Shown in pieces: positions 1 through 5,329 of a DNA stretch of 6,823 nucleotides; position 1 is the first letter of the stretch, and the number at the start of each line of letters is the position of its first letter. The DNA comes from Bacillota bacterium (GTDB lineage Bacteria; Bacillota; Clostridia; Lachnospirales; Anaerotignaceae). Location of the stretch: the NCBI GenBank assembly GCA_030526765.1, contig JAUNCB010000006.1, forward strand, positions 1 through 6,823. Reading direction: 5' to 3'. Below the pieces are notes generated by a model. The model had not been told where the DNA came from. It worked only from the letters and a program-made list of their open reading frames with translations, and did no database searches. The position numbers and the translations under genes were made by a program.

Positions 1-6
1 CCTCCT
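1..6 (-). promoter_or_regulatory. Shine-Dalgarno site of a gene starting just left of the window
   Basis: The first six bases read AGGAGG on the minus strand, a near-perfect Shine-Dalgarno sequence. It lies about 31 nt downstream of the start site expected from the promoter at 44-72. Together they imply a minus-strand gene whose start codon is a few bases outside the window, so 1-96 is best read as its promoter and leader rather than as coding sequence. The gene itself cannot be seen. Confidence 0.55.
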
Positions 7-43
7 GATTCTCCCGTAAAAAGTAATTATTCTCATTTAGTAA

Positions 44-72
44 AGTATATCCTTTTCCCTCCAAAAAAGCAA
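44..72 (-). promoter_or_regulatory. Sigma-A-like promoter directed out of the left edge
   Basis: On the minus strand a -35 box TTGCTT (72-67) is followed after exactly 17 bp by a -10 box TATACT (49-44, 5 of 6 to consensus). The expected start is near position 37, giving a leader of roughly 35-45 nt that ends in the AGGAGG at 6-1. The promoter sits just downstream of the AlkD-like gene, so the next gene to the left has its own promoter and need not depend on read-through. Confidence 0.55.
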
Positions 73-96
73 GGTTTTTTCCCATAAAAACAGGTG

Positions 97-795
97 TTAA
101 AGCAAACTCCGCAGAAATTTTTTGTCTGCTTCACTGACCCGAAGGGATTCACAGCTTTTCTGCACAAATTTTCGAAATACCCAATCCTCCAAATGATGGT
201 TTTCCACGTATTCCTGCATCCTGTCCCTGTCCTTTGCCCATGCCGTTGCCAGAAGCCACGCCTGTGCCATCCTCACATAATAATGATCGGAGCGAACCGC
301 ATCCGTTCTTTCCAGCACCTGAGGAAAATACGCCTCCGTCAGATAATGGGACAGCATCATGACCAGCCCCATACGAACCGCCCACGGATTCTCACTGCCA
401 AGATACCTCAGAAGATGCTCGAAAAACGCCGCCTCCTGCCCCCTGAATCTGCCCTTTACCGCAGAGCAGAATACATCACAGTGGGCCCAGTTTTCCGCCA
501 GTTCTTCTGTATAGTAATCCCAATAGGGCAGCTTCTCCTCATAGGAAAGGGGCAGAGCCGCTGCCACCAGACCGTAAAGCAGCCGTTCCTCGTAGGTTTT
601 TCTGCCGCAGACCTCCAGAAAGCCGATTCCGTCTTCCTTCGCCAGCGCCTTTGCCGTTTTCCGCAAAAGAGGTACCCGCAGCCCGATCACAGGAAGCGAT
701 GAACAAAGGAGCCTCTCATGAAACCGCCGATAGCCCTCTTCCGCCTTTGAAAACAATTCCTGCCGAAAGGCTTTATATCTTTCCTCCGTCCACAT
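97..795 (-). CDS. AlkD-like DNA alkylation repair enzyme (HEAT-repeat DNA glycosylase)
   Basis: The 232-residue product matches the DNA alkylation repair family typified by AlkD, usual length about 220-240 residues. Family members are all-helical HEAT-like repeat glycosylases that excise positively charged alkylated bases such as 3-methyl- and 7-methyl-purines, without base flipping in AlkD itself. The sequence shows the expected landmarks: N-W-A-H-C-D around residues 102-107 has the Trp/Asp spacing of the AlkD W109/D113 pair; R141 in the NPWAVR segment corresponds to R148; and W180 in the R-M-A-Q-A-W stretch corresponds to W187. The protein is soluble, with no signal peptide. The start is well supported: AAGGAGG at 810-804 lies 8 nt before the ATG, with a good promoter just upstream. 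The gene is transcribed alone and diverges from the EFR1 operon. I see no strong terminator after it, only an A6/T6 stretch near 63-80. The family call is firm; the exact lesion range and activity are inferred. Confidence 0.9.
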   Translation of the reverse strand: MWTEERYKAFRQELFSKAEEGYRRFHERLLCSSLPVIGLRVPLLRKTAKALAKEDGIGFLEVCGRKTYEERLLYGLVAAALPLSYEEKLPYWDYYTEELAENWAHCDVFCSAVKGRFRGQEAAFFEHLLRYLGSENPWAVRMGLVMMLSHYLTEAYFPQVLERTDAVRSDHYYVRMAQAWLLATAWAKDRDRMQEYVENHHLEDWVFRKFVQKSCESLRVSEADKKFLRSLL

Positions 796-803
796 CCAAA
801 CCG

Positions 804-848
804 CCTCCTTTCGCTCTCAGTATACTGCCCCCTCCGACTGATTGTAAA
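804..848 (-). promoter_or_regulatory. Promoter and ribosome binding site of the AlkD-like gene
   Basis: On the minus strand -35 TTTACA (848-843, 5 of 6) and -10 TATACT (824-819, 5 of 6) are 18 bp apart. The predicted start near 812 leaves a very short leader of about 17 nt that consists mostly of the AAGGAGG ribosome binding site (810-804), 8 nt before the ATG. No operator palindrome is obvious. Confidence 0.6.
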
Positions 849-927
849 GGCGATTTTCACTGATTCTGTTTCCATTTATTGTAACCTTACTTTTTTTAGA
901 AAAAGCGTGAAAAATTAAGATTTTCTT

Positions 928-957
928 TCGACTTTTTTCCATTGTTTATGGTATGAT
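928..957 (+). promoter_or_regulatory. Extended -10 promoter of the EFR1-deacetylase operon
   Basis: The -10 box TATGAT (952-957) is preceded by TGG (949-951), giving the TGn extended -10 element. A weak -35, TCGACT (928-933), lies 18 bp upstream. The expected start is near 964, with a leader of about 33 nt. The ribosome binding site AAGGAG (982-987) lies 9 nt before the ATG at 997. The T-rich DNA from 870 to 950 could serve as an UP-like element or simply be AT-rich spacer. Confidence 0.55.
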
Positions 958-996
958 TATGTTATCTACACTTTTCGACAGAAGGAGCGATCACTC

Positions 997-1782
997 ATGA
1001 TCTTTTATTTTAGCGGAACAGGCAACTCCTATGCGGCAGCAAAAGCCCTTGCCGAGGGTCTTGGCGAAGAGATGACAGACATCGCCATCGCCGTAAGAGA
1101 GAAAAAATATGAATATACCCTGATGCAGGGAGAACGGCTGGGCTTTGTATTCCCCGTCTATGCATGGGCACCCCCGAAAATCGTAACCGATTTCGTAAAG
1201 AATCTGGAGCTGTATTACTCCGGTGACCCTTATATTTTCGCTGTCTGCACCTGCGGTGCATCGGCAGGCAGCACCATGGACCTCTTTGAAAACGCACTGG
1301 AGGAAAACGGACTGACACTGGACAGCGGCTTTTCCGTTGTCATGCCGGATAACTGTATCACCCTCTTTGAGGCAGACTCTCAGAAAGAGGTCGCAGAAAA
1401 GCTCGCTGCTGCAGAAAAAACACTGGAGCATATCCTGCGTGCCATCACACTGGGCTGGACAGATTTCTTCCGTGTGAAACGGGGCAGATTTTCCACCGTG
1501 CTTACCCATGTGGTGAACCCTGCCTTTTCCATGGGCGGCATGAAAACAAAGTCCTTTTATGTGACCGATCAGTGTATCGGCTGCGGACTGTGTGAATACC
1601 ACTGCACCAGCGGCTGCATCGAAATGATCGCAGGAAAGCCCGTCTGGACCGCAGATACCTGCAATATGTGTCTGGGCTGCATCAACCGCTGCCCTGCAAA
1701 AGCCATCCAGTATGGCAAAAAGACCGTAAAGCGCGGTCGCTATGTACACCCTATTTTTCAGACCAACAGATTGGAGAAATAA
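997..1782 (+). CDS. EFR1-type flavodoxin-ferredoxin fusion protein
   Basis: The 261-residue product joins a flavodoxin-like FMN domain to a C-terminal 2[4Fe-4S] ferredoxin domain, the arrangement called EFR1-family ferrodoxin in anaerobic Firmicutes. The N-terminus carries the FMN phosphate-binding loop SGTGNS (residues 6-11); the flavodoxin fold appears to run to about residue 150. The ferredoxin domain has C193-x2-C196-x2-C199-x3-C203 and C222-x2-C225-x2-C228-x3-C232-P. In the first motif the usual Pro after the fourth Cys is Thr, and an extra Cys follows at 207. No signal peptide is present, so it should be a cytoplasmic electron carrier or oxidoreductase; its partner and substrate are unknown. 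The start is set by AAGGAG with 9-nt spacing behind a clear promoter. It is the first gene of an operon, with its stop 5 nt before the start of the deacetylase. Fold and cofactors are confident; physiological role is not. Confidence 0.9.
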   Translation: MIFYFSGTGNSYAAAKALAEGLGEEMTDIAIAVREKKYEYTLMQGERLGFVFPVYAWAPPKIVTDFVKNLELYYSGDPYIFAVCTCGASAGSTMDLFENALEENGLTLDSGFSVVMPDNCITLFEADSQKEVAEKLAAAEKTLEHILRAITLGWTDFFRVKRGRFSTVLTHVVNPAFSMGGMKTKSFYVTDQCIGCGLCEYHCTSGCIEMIAGKPVWTADTCNMCLGCINRCPAKAIQYGKKTVKRGRYVHPIFQTNRLEK

Positions 1783-1787
1783 TATAG

Positions 1788-3200
1788 ATGAAACGAAAAA
1801 AACTGCTATCCTTTCTTTTGATAACAGCATTGCTGCTGAGCGGCTGCAGCGTCTCTGCCATGGAGCTTTCCACAACCTCTGAGAAGAAGCGGGCAGAGCT
1901 GACTGCAAAGGGCAAGCCCTTCTGGGAAACACAGCCTACAAAGCAGGCAGGCGAAACCGTGACGGTTGCAGAATATGACCGTCCCCTTTCCTATGTCCTG
2001 CAATATCCAAAAACCGGAAAGCCTGCCATTGACAGCCGCATCGAAGCCATCGTAAACGATGTCCGCAACGCCTTTGCACAGGAATATCTTCCGCCCGCCG
2101 CTCCCAACGGAGAGACGGTACGGGAAAACAAAACAGAGGCCACCCTCTATCTGGGCTACGAAGCCTATCTGACCGAGGAAAAAATGCTGAGCCTTCTGTT
2201 CTTTGATACCACCGAAACAACGGAGGGCATGTCCCCCCACACTCGCATACAGGCATTCCATTTTGATCTGGAGCAGGATCAGGAGCTTCTGGCAGAGGAT
2301 CTGATCTGGGAAGGCTTTGCGGAAAATGCATCCGCCTACACCCGCAGCTATTTCACCACCGCAGAACCCTACTGTGATCGGATCTTCGGGAACTACAACA
2401 CCCTGCTGGCTGTGGAAAACGGTCTCTTTGATCGCTTCGCCTTTACCTCTGAAGGGGTATTGTTCCACTTCGACCGCTACGAGCTGTTCCCCGGAAGCAT
2501 GGGTATCGTTTCCCTTCTGATCCCTTATGAGGATATGCGGGCAAAAGCACCCATTCCGGAAGAGGAAATCTCCCAGCCTGTCTCAGACAGAAAAATGGTC
2601 GCCCTCACCTTCGATGACGGCCCGAACCCGATTTATACCAATCAGATTCTGGATACACTGGAAAAATACGATGCCAGAGCTACCTTCTTTGATCTGGGTC
2701 ATCTGGTGGAAAAATACCCTGATGTGGTAAAACGGGAGGATGCCTTAGGCTGCGAGGTTGCCAGCCACTCCTATGACCATAAGAATTTCGACAAGATCTC
2801 CGACGAAACCATTCTGGCGGATCTGGAAAAAACCGATGCCGCCTTCCGGAAAGTGCTGGGGCGTTCTCCCAATGCCTTCCGCCCGCCCTACGGCAACTGC
2901 AGCGAGCATGTTAAAACCCTGATCCCCATGCCCATCTATCTTTGGAGCGTGGATACGGTGGACTGGAAAAGCCGCAATGCAAACGCCATTATTCATGAGG
3001 TAACAAAACTGGGTGATCTGGACGGACGGGTGATCCTGATGCACGGCATTTATTCCGCAACGGCAGAGGCCACCGCCTACCTGGTGCCTTATCTGCAGGA
3101 GCAGGGCTATGAACTGGTCACTGTTTCCGAACTGATCGAGGCAAAGCACGGCGAAACACCGGAAAACGGGAAAATATACGGATACTACTATTTCCAGTAA
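1788..3200 (+). CDS. Lipoprotein polysaccharide deacetylase (NodB domain, PdaC-like layout)
   Basis: The 470-residue product begins with a basic and hydrophobic signal peptide ending in a lipobox L-S-G-C (residues 17-20), so it is predicted to be lipid-anchored at C20 on the outer face of the membrane. Residues about 55-250 resemble the DUF4163/DUF3298-type extracellular module of PdaC-like enzymes (weaker call). Residues about 268-450 form a carbohydrate esterase family 4 (NodB) domain with all five motifs: TFDDGP (274-279; D276 base, D277 metal), H327-SYD-H331 (metal), RPPYG (365-369), DTVDW (389-393) and L-M-H-G (417-420, H419 catalytic acid). It should remove N-acetyl groups from peptidoglycan or another GlcNAc-containing polymer; which one cannot be told. 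Motif 5 has Gly where many relatives have Asp after the His. The ribosome binding site GGAGAAA (1773-1779) overlaps the end of the EFR1 gene, 8 nt before the ATG, so translation is probably coupled. It is the last gene of the operon, closed by the hairpin at 3210-3248. Confidence 0.92.
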   Translation: MKRKKLLSFLLITALLLSGCSVSAMELSTTSEKKRAELTAKGKPFWETQPTKQAGETVTVAEYDRPLSYVLQYPKTGKPAIDSRIEAIVNDVRNAFAQEYLPPAAPNGETVRENKTEATLYLGYEAYLTEEKMLSLLFFDTTETTEGMSPHTRIQAFHFDLEQDQELLAEDLIWEGFAENASAYTRSYFTTAEPYCDRIFGNYNTLLAVENGLFDRFAFTSEGVLFHFDRYELFPGSMGIVSLLIPYEDMRAKAPIPEEEISQPVSDRKMVALTFDDGPNPIYTNQILDTLEKYDARATFFDLGHLVEKYPDVVKREDALGCEVASHSYDHKNFDKISDETILADLEKTDAAFRKVLGRSPNAFRPPYGNCSEHVKTLIPMPIYLWSVDTVDWKSRNANAIIHEVTKLGDLDGRVILMHGIYSATAEATAYLVPYLQEQGYELVTVSELIEAKHGETPENGKIYGYYYFQ

Positions 3201-3209
3201 TTATTGCGC

Positions 3210-3248
3210 AAAAAAGGTCACATCCGCCTAAGGGATGTGACCTTTTTC
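3210..3248. terminator. Bidirectional intrinsic terminator between convergent genes
   Basis: A perfect 15-bp stem (3211-3225 with 3233-3247) encloses a 7-nt loop (3226-3232). The stem core is GGTCACATCC. The flanks give five U on plus-strand transcripts and six U on minus-strand transcripts, so one hairpin can stop both the EFR1-deacetylase operon (stop 3200) and the repressor gene (stop at 3252-3254). Confidence 0.93.
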
Positions 3249-3251
3249 CTT

Positions 3252-3656
3252 TTATCGTTCGATTTCATTTTCCGGCTCATGACTCAGCTCATGCCATTTC
3301 TGGTGATGCTTTTTCATGCACTGGAAGGATTCTTCGCTGAGGATATGCTCCATTCTGCAGGCATCCTCCCGCGCTGTTTCTTTGCTGACCCCAATGTGTA
3401 TCAGCCAATGGGCGATCACGCAGTGCTTTTCATAGGTATTCTCCGCCAATGCTCTGCCTTTTTCCGTCAGCACGATGCGCCCTTTTTCTTCTATCTGCAC
3501 ATAGCCCTCTGCCTTCAGCTTTTTCCTGGCATTGGAAATGCTGGGCTTGGAAAACCCCATTTCCGTTGCCACATCAACAGAACGCACAAAGCCTGTTTTC
3601 TCATTCAATACATATATGGTTTCCAGATAGTTTTCCATGGATTCCTGTGTTTTCAT
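3252..3656 (-). CDS. DtxR/MntR-family metal-dependent transcriptional repressor
   Basis: The 134-residue product has the two-domain short form of the DtxR family: an N-terminal winged helix-turn-helix (residues about 7-65, recognition helix around SKPSISNARKKL at 36-47) and a metal-binding/dimerisation domain (about 70-120). It lacks the C-terminal SH3-like domain of DtxR and IdeR, as MntR does. Likely metal ligands by alignment from memory are E12, H78, C100, E103 and H104; the D-A-C-R-M-E-H stretch resembles the Cys/Glu/His site of DtxR more than the Glu/Glu/His of MntR. The C-terminal tail is His-rich (H117, H118, H122, H126). It should repress metal-uptake genes when loaded with Fe(II) or Mn(II), but no transporter gene is adjacent, so metal and targets stay open. 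The ATG follows AAGGTGG (3667-3661) by 4 nt, a somewhat weak site. It is transcribed alone from the promoter at 3687-3715. Confidence 0.9.
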   Translation of the reverse strand: MKTQESMENYLETIYVLNEKTGFVRSVDVATEMGFSKPSISNARKKLKAEGYVQIEEKGRIVLTEKGRALAENTYEKHCVIAHWLIHIGVSKETAREDACRMEHILSEESFQCMKKHHQKWHELSHEPENEIER

Positions 3657-3686
3657 CGGTCCACCTTACCTTTCCTATTCTTCCCT

Positions 3687-3715
3687 ATGGTATCAAAAAA
3701 ACGATTTCTTGACAA
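3687..3715 (-). promoter_or_regulatory. Promoter of the DtxR-family repressor gene
   Basis: On the minus strand -35 TTGTCA (3715-3710, 5 of 6) and -10 TACCAT (3692-3687, 4 of 6) are separated by 17 bp. The start should fall near 3680, giving a leader of about 24 nt with the AAGGTGG site. I see no convincing DtxR- or MntR-type palindrome overlapping it, so autoregulation is not shown. Confidence 0.55.
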
Positions 3716-3786
3716 TGGTTTTCTCGCTTCCCGAAACCCTTCTATTGATTTTCTTCAAAATACCCGTTATATCATTTATTTTTTTA

Positions 3787-3815
3787 TTGATATTTTATCC
3801 AATCTATTGTAAGAT
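3787..3815 (+). promoter_or_regulatory. Plus-strand promoter of the intergenic RNA
   Basis: TTGATA (3787-3792, 5 of 6) is followed after 17 bp by TAAGAT (3810-3815, 4 of 6), in an AT-rich stretch. Its transcript would begin near 3822 and reach the GC-rich hairpin terminator at 4030-4069, about 248 nt later. It diverges from the repressor promoter; the two -35 boxes are about 71 bp apart. Confidence 0.5.
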
Positions 3816-3821
3816 GTATTT

Positions 3822-4069
3822 AAGTAGAAACATTGTATGTGTCATCGATTTTCTTCGGATGCACACACAGGCATTTGTTTTATAACCGTGCTTGCTTCTG
3901 TAGCGTGTGGTTTTTCTCCTAACTGCAGGCTATTTTGAATCAAACTTTTCATCTCTTCTTGTCATTGCTTCCCAAGCAGAGGGGAATACCCCCAAATCTG
4001 TTCCCCCCTGTGGCAGTGACAACCCTTACGCGGCGTCTTCTCCCCCAAGAAGGCGCCGCTCCCCTTTTT
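3822..4069 (+). ncRNA. Candidate structured small RNA or riboswitch-like leader, class not recognised
   Basis: The stretch is bounded by the promoter at 3787-3815 and the intrinsic terminator ending at 4069, with a separate promoter for the following gene beyond it. Visible structure: (1) a 5' hairpin at 3838-3867, stem TGTGT-CAT-CGA against TCG-(g)-ATG-(c)-ACACA with a 6-nt loop; (2) a small stem TGCTT/AAGCA at 3966-3978; (3) CAGAGGGGAA (3977-3986) against TTCCCCCCTG (4001-4010), nine pairs with one A-C mismatch, sharing its first bases with stem 2; (4) the terminator hairpin. Sequences CTTCTT at 3955-3960 and CTTCT at 3895-3899 could pair with AGAAG of the terminator's 3' arm, a possible antiterminator. 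It does not show the signature motifs I know for T-box, SAM, TPP, FMN, cobalamin, glycine, SRP, RNase P or tmRNA. 6S RNA, which lacks a sequence signature, is not excluded. No plausible ORF with a ribosome binding site lies in it. Transcription is inferred, not shown. Confidence 0.45.
4030..4069 (+). terminator. Intrinsic terminator or attenuator upstream of the oxoamine synthase gene
   Basis: A 12-bp stem (4030-4041 with 4048-4059, one G-U pair) starts with GCGGCG and closes on a 6-nt C-rich loop. It is followed by TCCCC and then five T (4065-4069). The GC-rich base and T-run fit a Rho-independent terminator for plus-strand transcripts, although the T-run begins 5 nt after the stem. No T-run occurs on the other side, so it works in one direction. 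It lies 81 nt before the ATG at 4151, where it could end a separate RNA or attenuate read-through. Confidence 0.7.
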
Positions 4070-4077
4070 CGGGATAT

Positions 4078-4106
4078 TTGCTTTTTCCCTGCCGCTGTAG
4101 TATCAT
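4078..4106 (+). promoter_or_regulatory. Proximal promoter of the oxoamine synthase gene
   Basis: TTGCTT (4078-4083) and TATCAT (4101-4106, 5 of 6) are 17 bp apart; the -35 box is the same hexamer as in the left-edge promoter. The start would lie near 4113, giving a leader of about 38 nt. The ribosome binding site GAAGG (4139-4143) is 7 nt before the ATG. This promoter is downstream of the terminator at 4030-4069, so the gene could be expressed independently of the upstream RNA. Confidence 0.5.
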
Positions 4107-4150
4107 AAACACAGAAAAAAATCTATCTCTTACAGAAAGAAGGTACCTTT

Positions 4151-5266
4151 ATGTATAGAACATTATCCTCCCCTCAGGGCGGCCGTATCCTGCTGGACGG
4201 CAGAGAGGTCATCAATATGGCCTCCAATAACTATCTTGGTCTGGCAAACCATCCTGCAGTCGTAGCTGCTGCAAAGGATGCACTGGAAAAATACGGCGTT
4301 GCCACCACCGCCAGCAGAAACATCTGCGGCAATTATCCCGTTCATGATGAACTGGAGGAAAAACTGGCAAAATTCAAAAATGTAGAAGCCGTTCTGGTTT
4401 TCAACTGCGGTGTTTCCGCCAATTCCGGACTGATTCCCCAGCTGGTAGGCAAGGGCGATTTCATCTACAGTGACGAACTGAACCACGGCTCCATCATCGA
4501 CGGCTGCCGCCTTTCCGGTGCCAAGATCAAGGTATTCCGTCATATGGACATGGCGCATCTGGAAGAGCTGCTGCAGGAGCCTGTGGAAGGCAAAAAGCTG
4601 ATCATCACCGACGGCGTATTCAGCATGGACGGGGATCTGGCACCTCTGCCGGAAATGGCAGATCTGGCAGACAAATATGGTGCTGAACTGGTGGTGGACG
4701 ATGCCCACGGCGACGGTGTTATGGGCCCCGGCGGCAGAGGTACTGTAGATCACTTCGGCCTGCGGGATCGCATCCATATTGAAACAGGCTCTCTTTCCAA
4801 GGCCTTCGGTTCTGCAGGCGGCTTTGTGGCAGGTCCCAAAGCATTCATCGAAGCCCTGCGCCCCAAGGCAAGAAGCTTTATCTTTACCGCATCTCCCATG
4901 GCGCCCTGTCTGACTGCCGCAGCGGCAAAGGCAGTGGATCTGGTCATGGAAAACACAGAACTGGTGGACAGACTGTGGGATAACCGTAATTATTTCGCAG
5001 AAAGACTGGAAAAACTGGGTCTGAATATCGGCACCTCTGTCACTCCCGTTATCCCCATCATCGTCGGCGATGCGGAAAAAGCGCAGGCGCTGAGCAAAAT
5101 GATGTATGAAAGAGGCGTATATGCCCAGGCACTGCAGTTCCCTATGGTGCCCAGAGGCACCGCCCGTCTGCGTACCATCCTTTCCGCAGACCATACCAAG
5201 GAAGATTTGGATCAGGTACTTGCCGCACTGGAGGAATGCGCAAAGGAACTCGGTCTGATCAAATAA
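4151..5266 (+). CDS. PLP-dependent alpha-oxoamine synthase (KBL/BioF-like)
   Basis: The 371-residue product belongs to the alpha-oxoamine synthases, fold-type I PLP enzymes that condense an amino acid with an acyl-CoA (or acyl-ACP) and release CO2 or a ketoamine. Members include glycine C-acetyltransferase (KBL), 8-amino-7-oxononanoate synthase (BioF) and 5-aminolevulinate synthase. Landmarks: SNNYLGLA (25-32), S-R-x3-G-x4-H (55-65), [11 protein letters not shown] (108-118), the VDDAHGDGV segment (182-190; D183 and H186 contact the cofactor), the PLP lysine K217 in GSLSKAFG, and GTARLR (336-341). The protein lacks about 20-25 N-terminal residues found in typical KBL and BioF. An in-frame stop at 4106-4108 with no start codon between rules out a longer frame, and GAAGG sits 7 nt before this ATG. 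No biotin, threonine dehydrogenase or heme genes flank it, so the substrate cannot be assigned. It is monocistronic, closed by the hairpin at 5274-5329. Confidence 0.9.
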   Translation: MYRTLSSPQGGRILLDGREVINMASNNYLGLANHPAVVAAAKDALEKYGVATTASRNICGNYPVHDELEEKLAKFKNVEAVLVFNCGVSANSGLIPQLVGKGDFIYSDELNHGSIIDGCRLSGAKIKVFRHMDMAHLEELLQEPVEGKKLIITDGVFSMDGDLAPLPEMADLADKYGAELVVDDAHGDGVMGPGGRGTVDHFGLRDRIHIETGSLSKAFGSAGGFVAGPKAFIEALRPKARSFIFTASPMAPCLTAAAAKAVDLVMENTELVDRLWDNRNYFAERLEKLGLNIGTSVTPVIPIIVGDAEKAQALSKMMYERGVYAQALQFPMVPRGTARLRTILSADHTKEDLDQVLAALEECAKELGLIK

Positions 5267-5273
5267 CAAAAAG

Positions 5274-5329
5274 AAAAAAGGGTGTCCCCCTATGATGCAG
5301 AAGCATCTTGGGGGAACACCCCTTTTTTT
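5274..5329. terminator. Long bidirectional terminator shared by convergent genes
   Basis: The left arm AAAAAA-GGGTGT-CCCCC (5274-5290) pairs with GGGGG-A-ACACCC-C-T7 (5310-5329), with single-base bulges at 5315 and 5322. Inside it a second stem GATGC-AGAA-GCATC (5294-5307) continues the rod. Plus-strand transcripts end in seven U. Minus-strand transcripts end in six U, one C and five U. It serves both the oxoamine synthase (stop 5264-5266) and the glycosyltransferase; the glycosyltransferase stop codon (5330-5328) lies within the T-run. Confidence 0.93.

Noticed and set aside
61..80. Possible terminator after the AlkD-like gene
   Set aside because: The only stem is A6 against T6 around a 6-nt loop, with no GC pairs. 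It is too weak to call.
1..85. Minus-strand open frame from ATG at 85 running off the left edge (28 codons, beginning MGKNLAFLEG)
   Set aside because: It has no ribosome binding site, its third codon positions are AT-rich unlike the neighbouring genes, and it overlaps a good promoter (44-72) and the AGGAGG at 6-1. These are better explained as the control region of a gene starting outside the window.
991..1932. 313-codon minus-strand open frame opposite the EFR1 gene
   Set aside because: It lies antisense to a clear flavodoxin/ferredoxin gene, has no recognisable domain and no ribosome binding site. It is a shadow of the real gene's codon usage.
884..3669. Shared 7-mer ACCTTAC upstream of the EFR1 gene (884-890) and in the repressor leader (3663-3669) as a DtxR-type operator
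   Set aside because: Seven matching bases without a palindromic extension at either place is within chance expectation, and it does not resemble known DtxR or MntR boxes.
3814..3885. 23-codon plus-strand frame at the start of the candidate RNA (leader peptide?)
   Set aside because: Its ATG overlaps the -10 box, so a transcript from that promoter would not include it. No ribosome binding site precedes it.
3981..4066. Series of C-runs on the plus strand, that is G-runs on the minus strand, as a possible G-quadruplex
   Set aside because: The runs are separated by roughly 9-17 nt, longer than usual quadruplex loops, and most are already used in the stems or loop of the candidate RNA and terminator.
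3822..4069. T-box, glycine, cobalamin or TPP riboswitch upstream of the oxoamine synthase
   Set aside because: I looked for the T-box GGTGG-ACCGCG core, the glycine aptamer core, the cobalamin GCCACTG box and the TPP CTGAGA box on the plus strand and did not find them. A covariance-model search would be more sensitive.
3907..4158. 83-codon plus-strand frame through the intergenic RNA region
   Set aside because: It has no ribosome binding site and spans a terminator hairpin and a promoter; the composition (C-runs read as Pro/Arg) looks non-coding.
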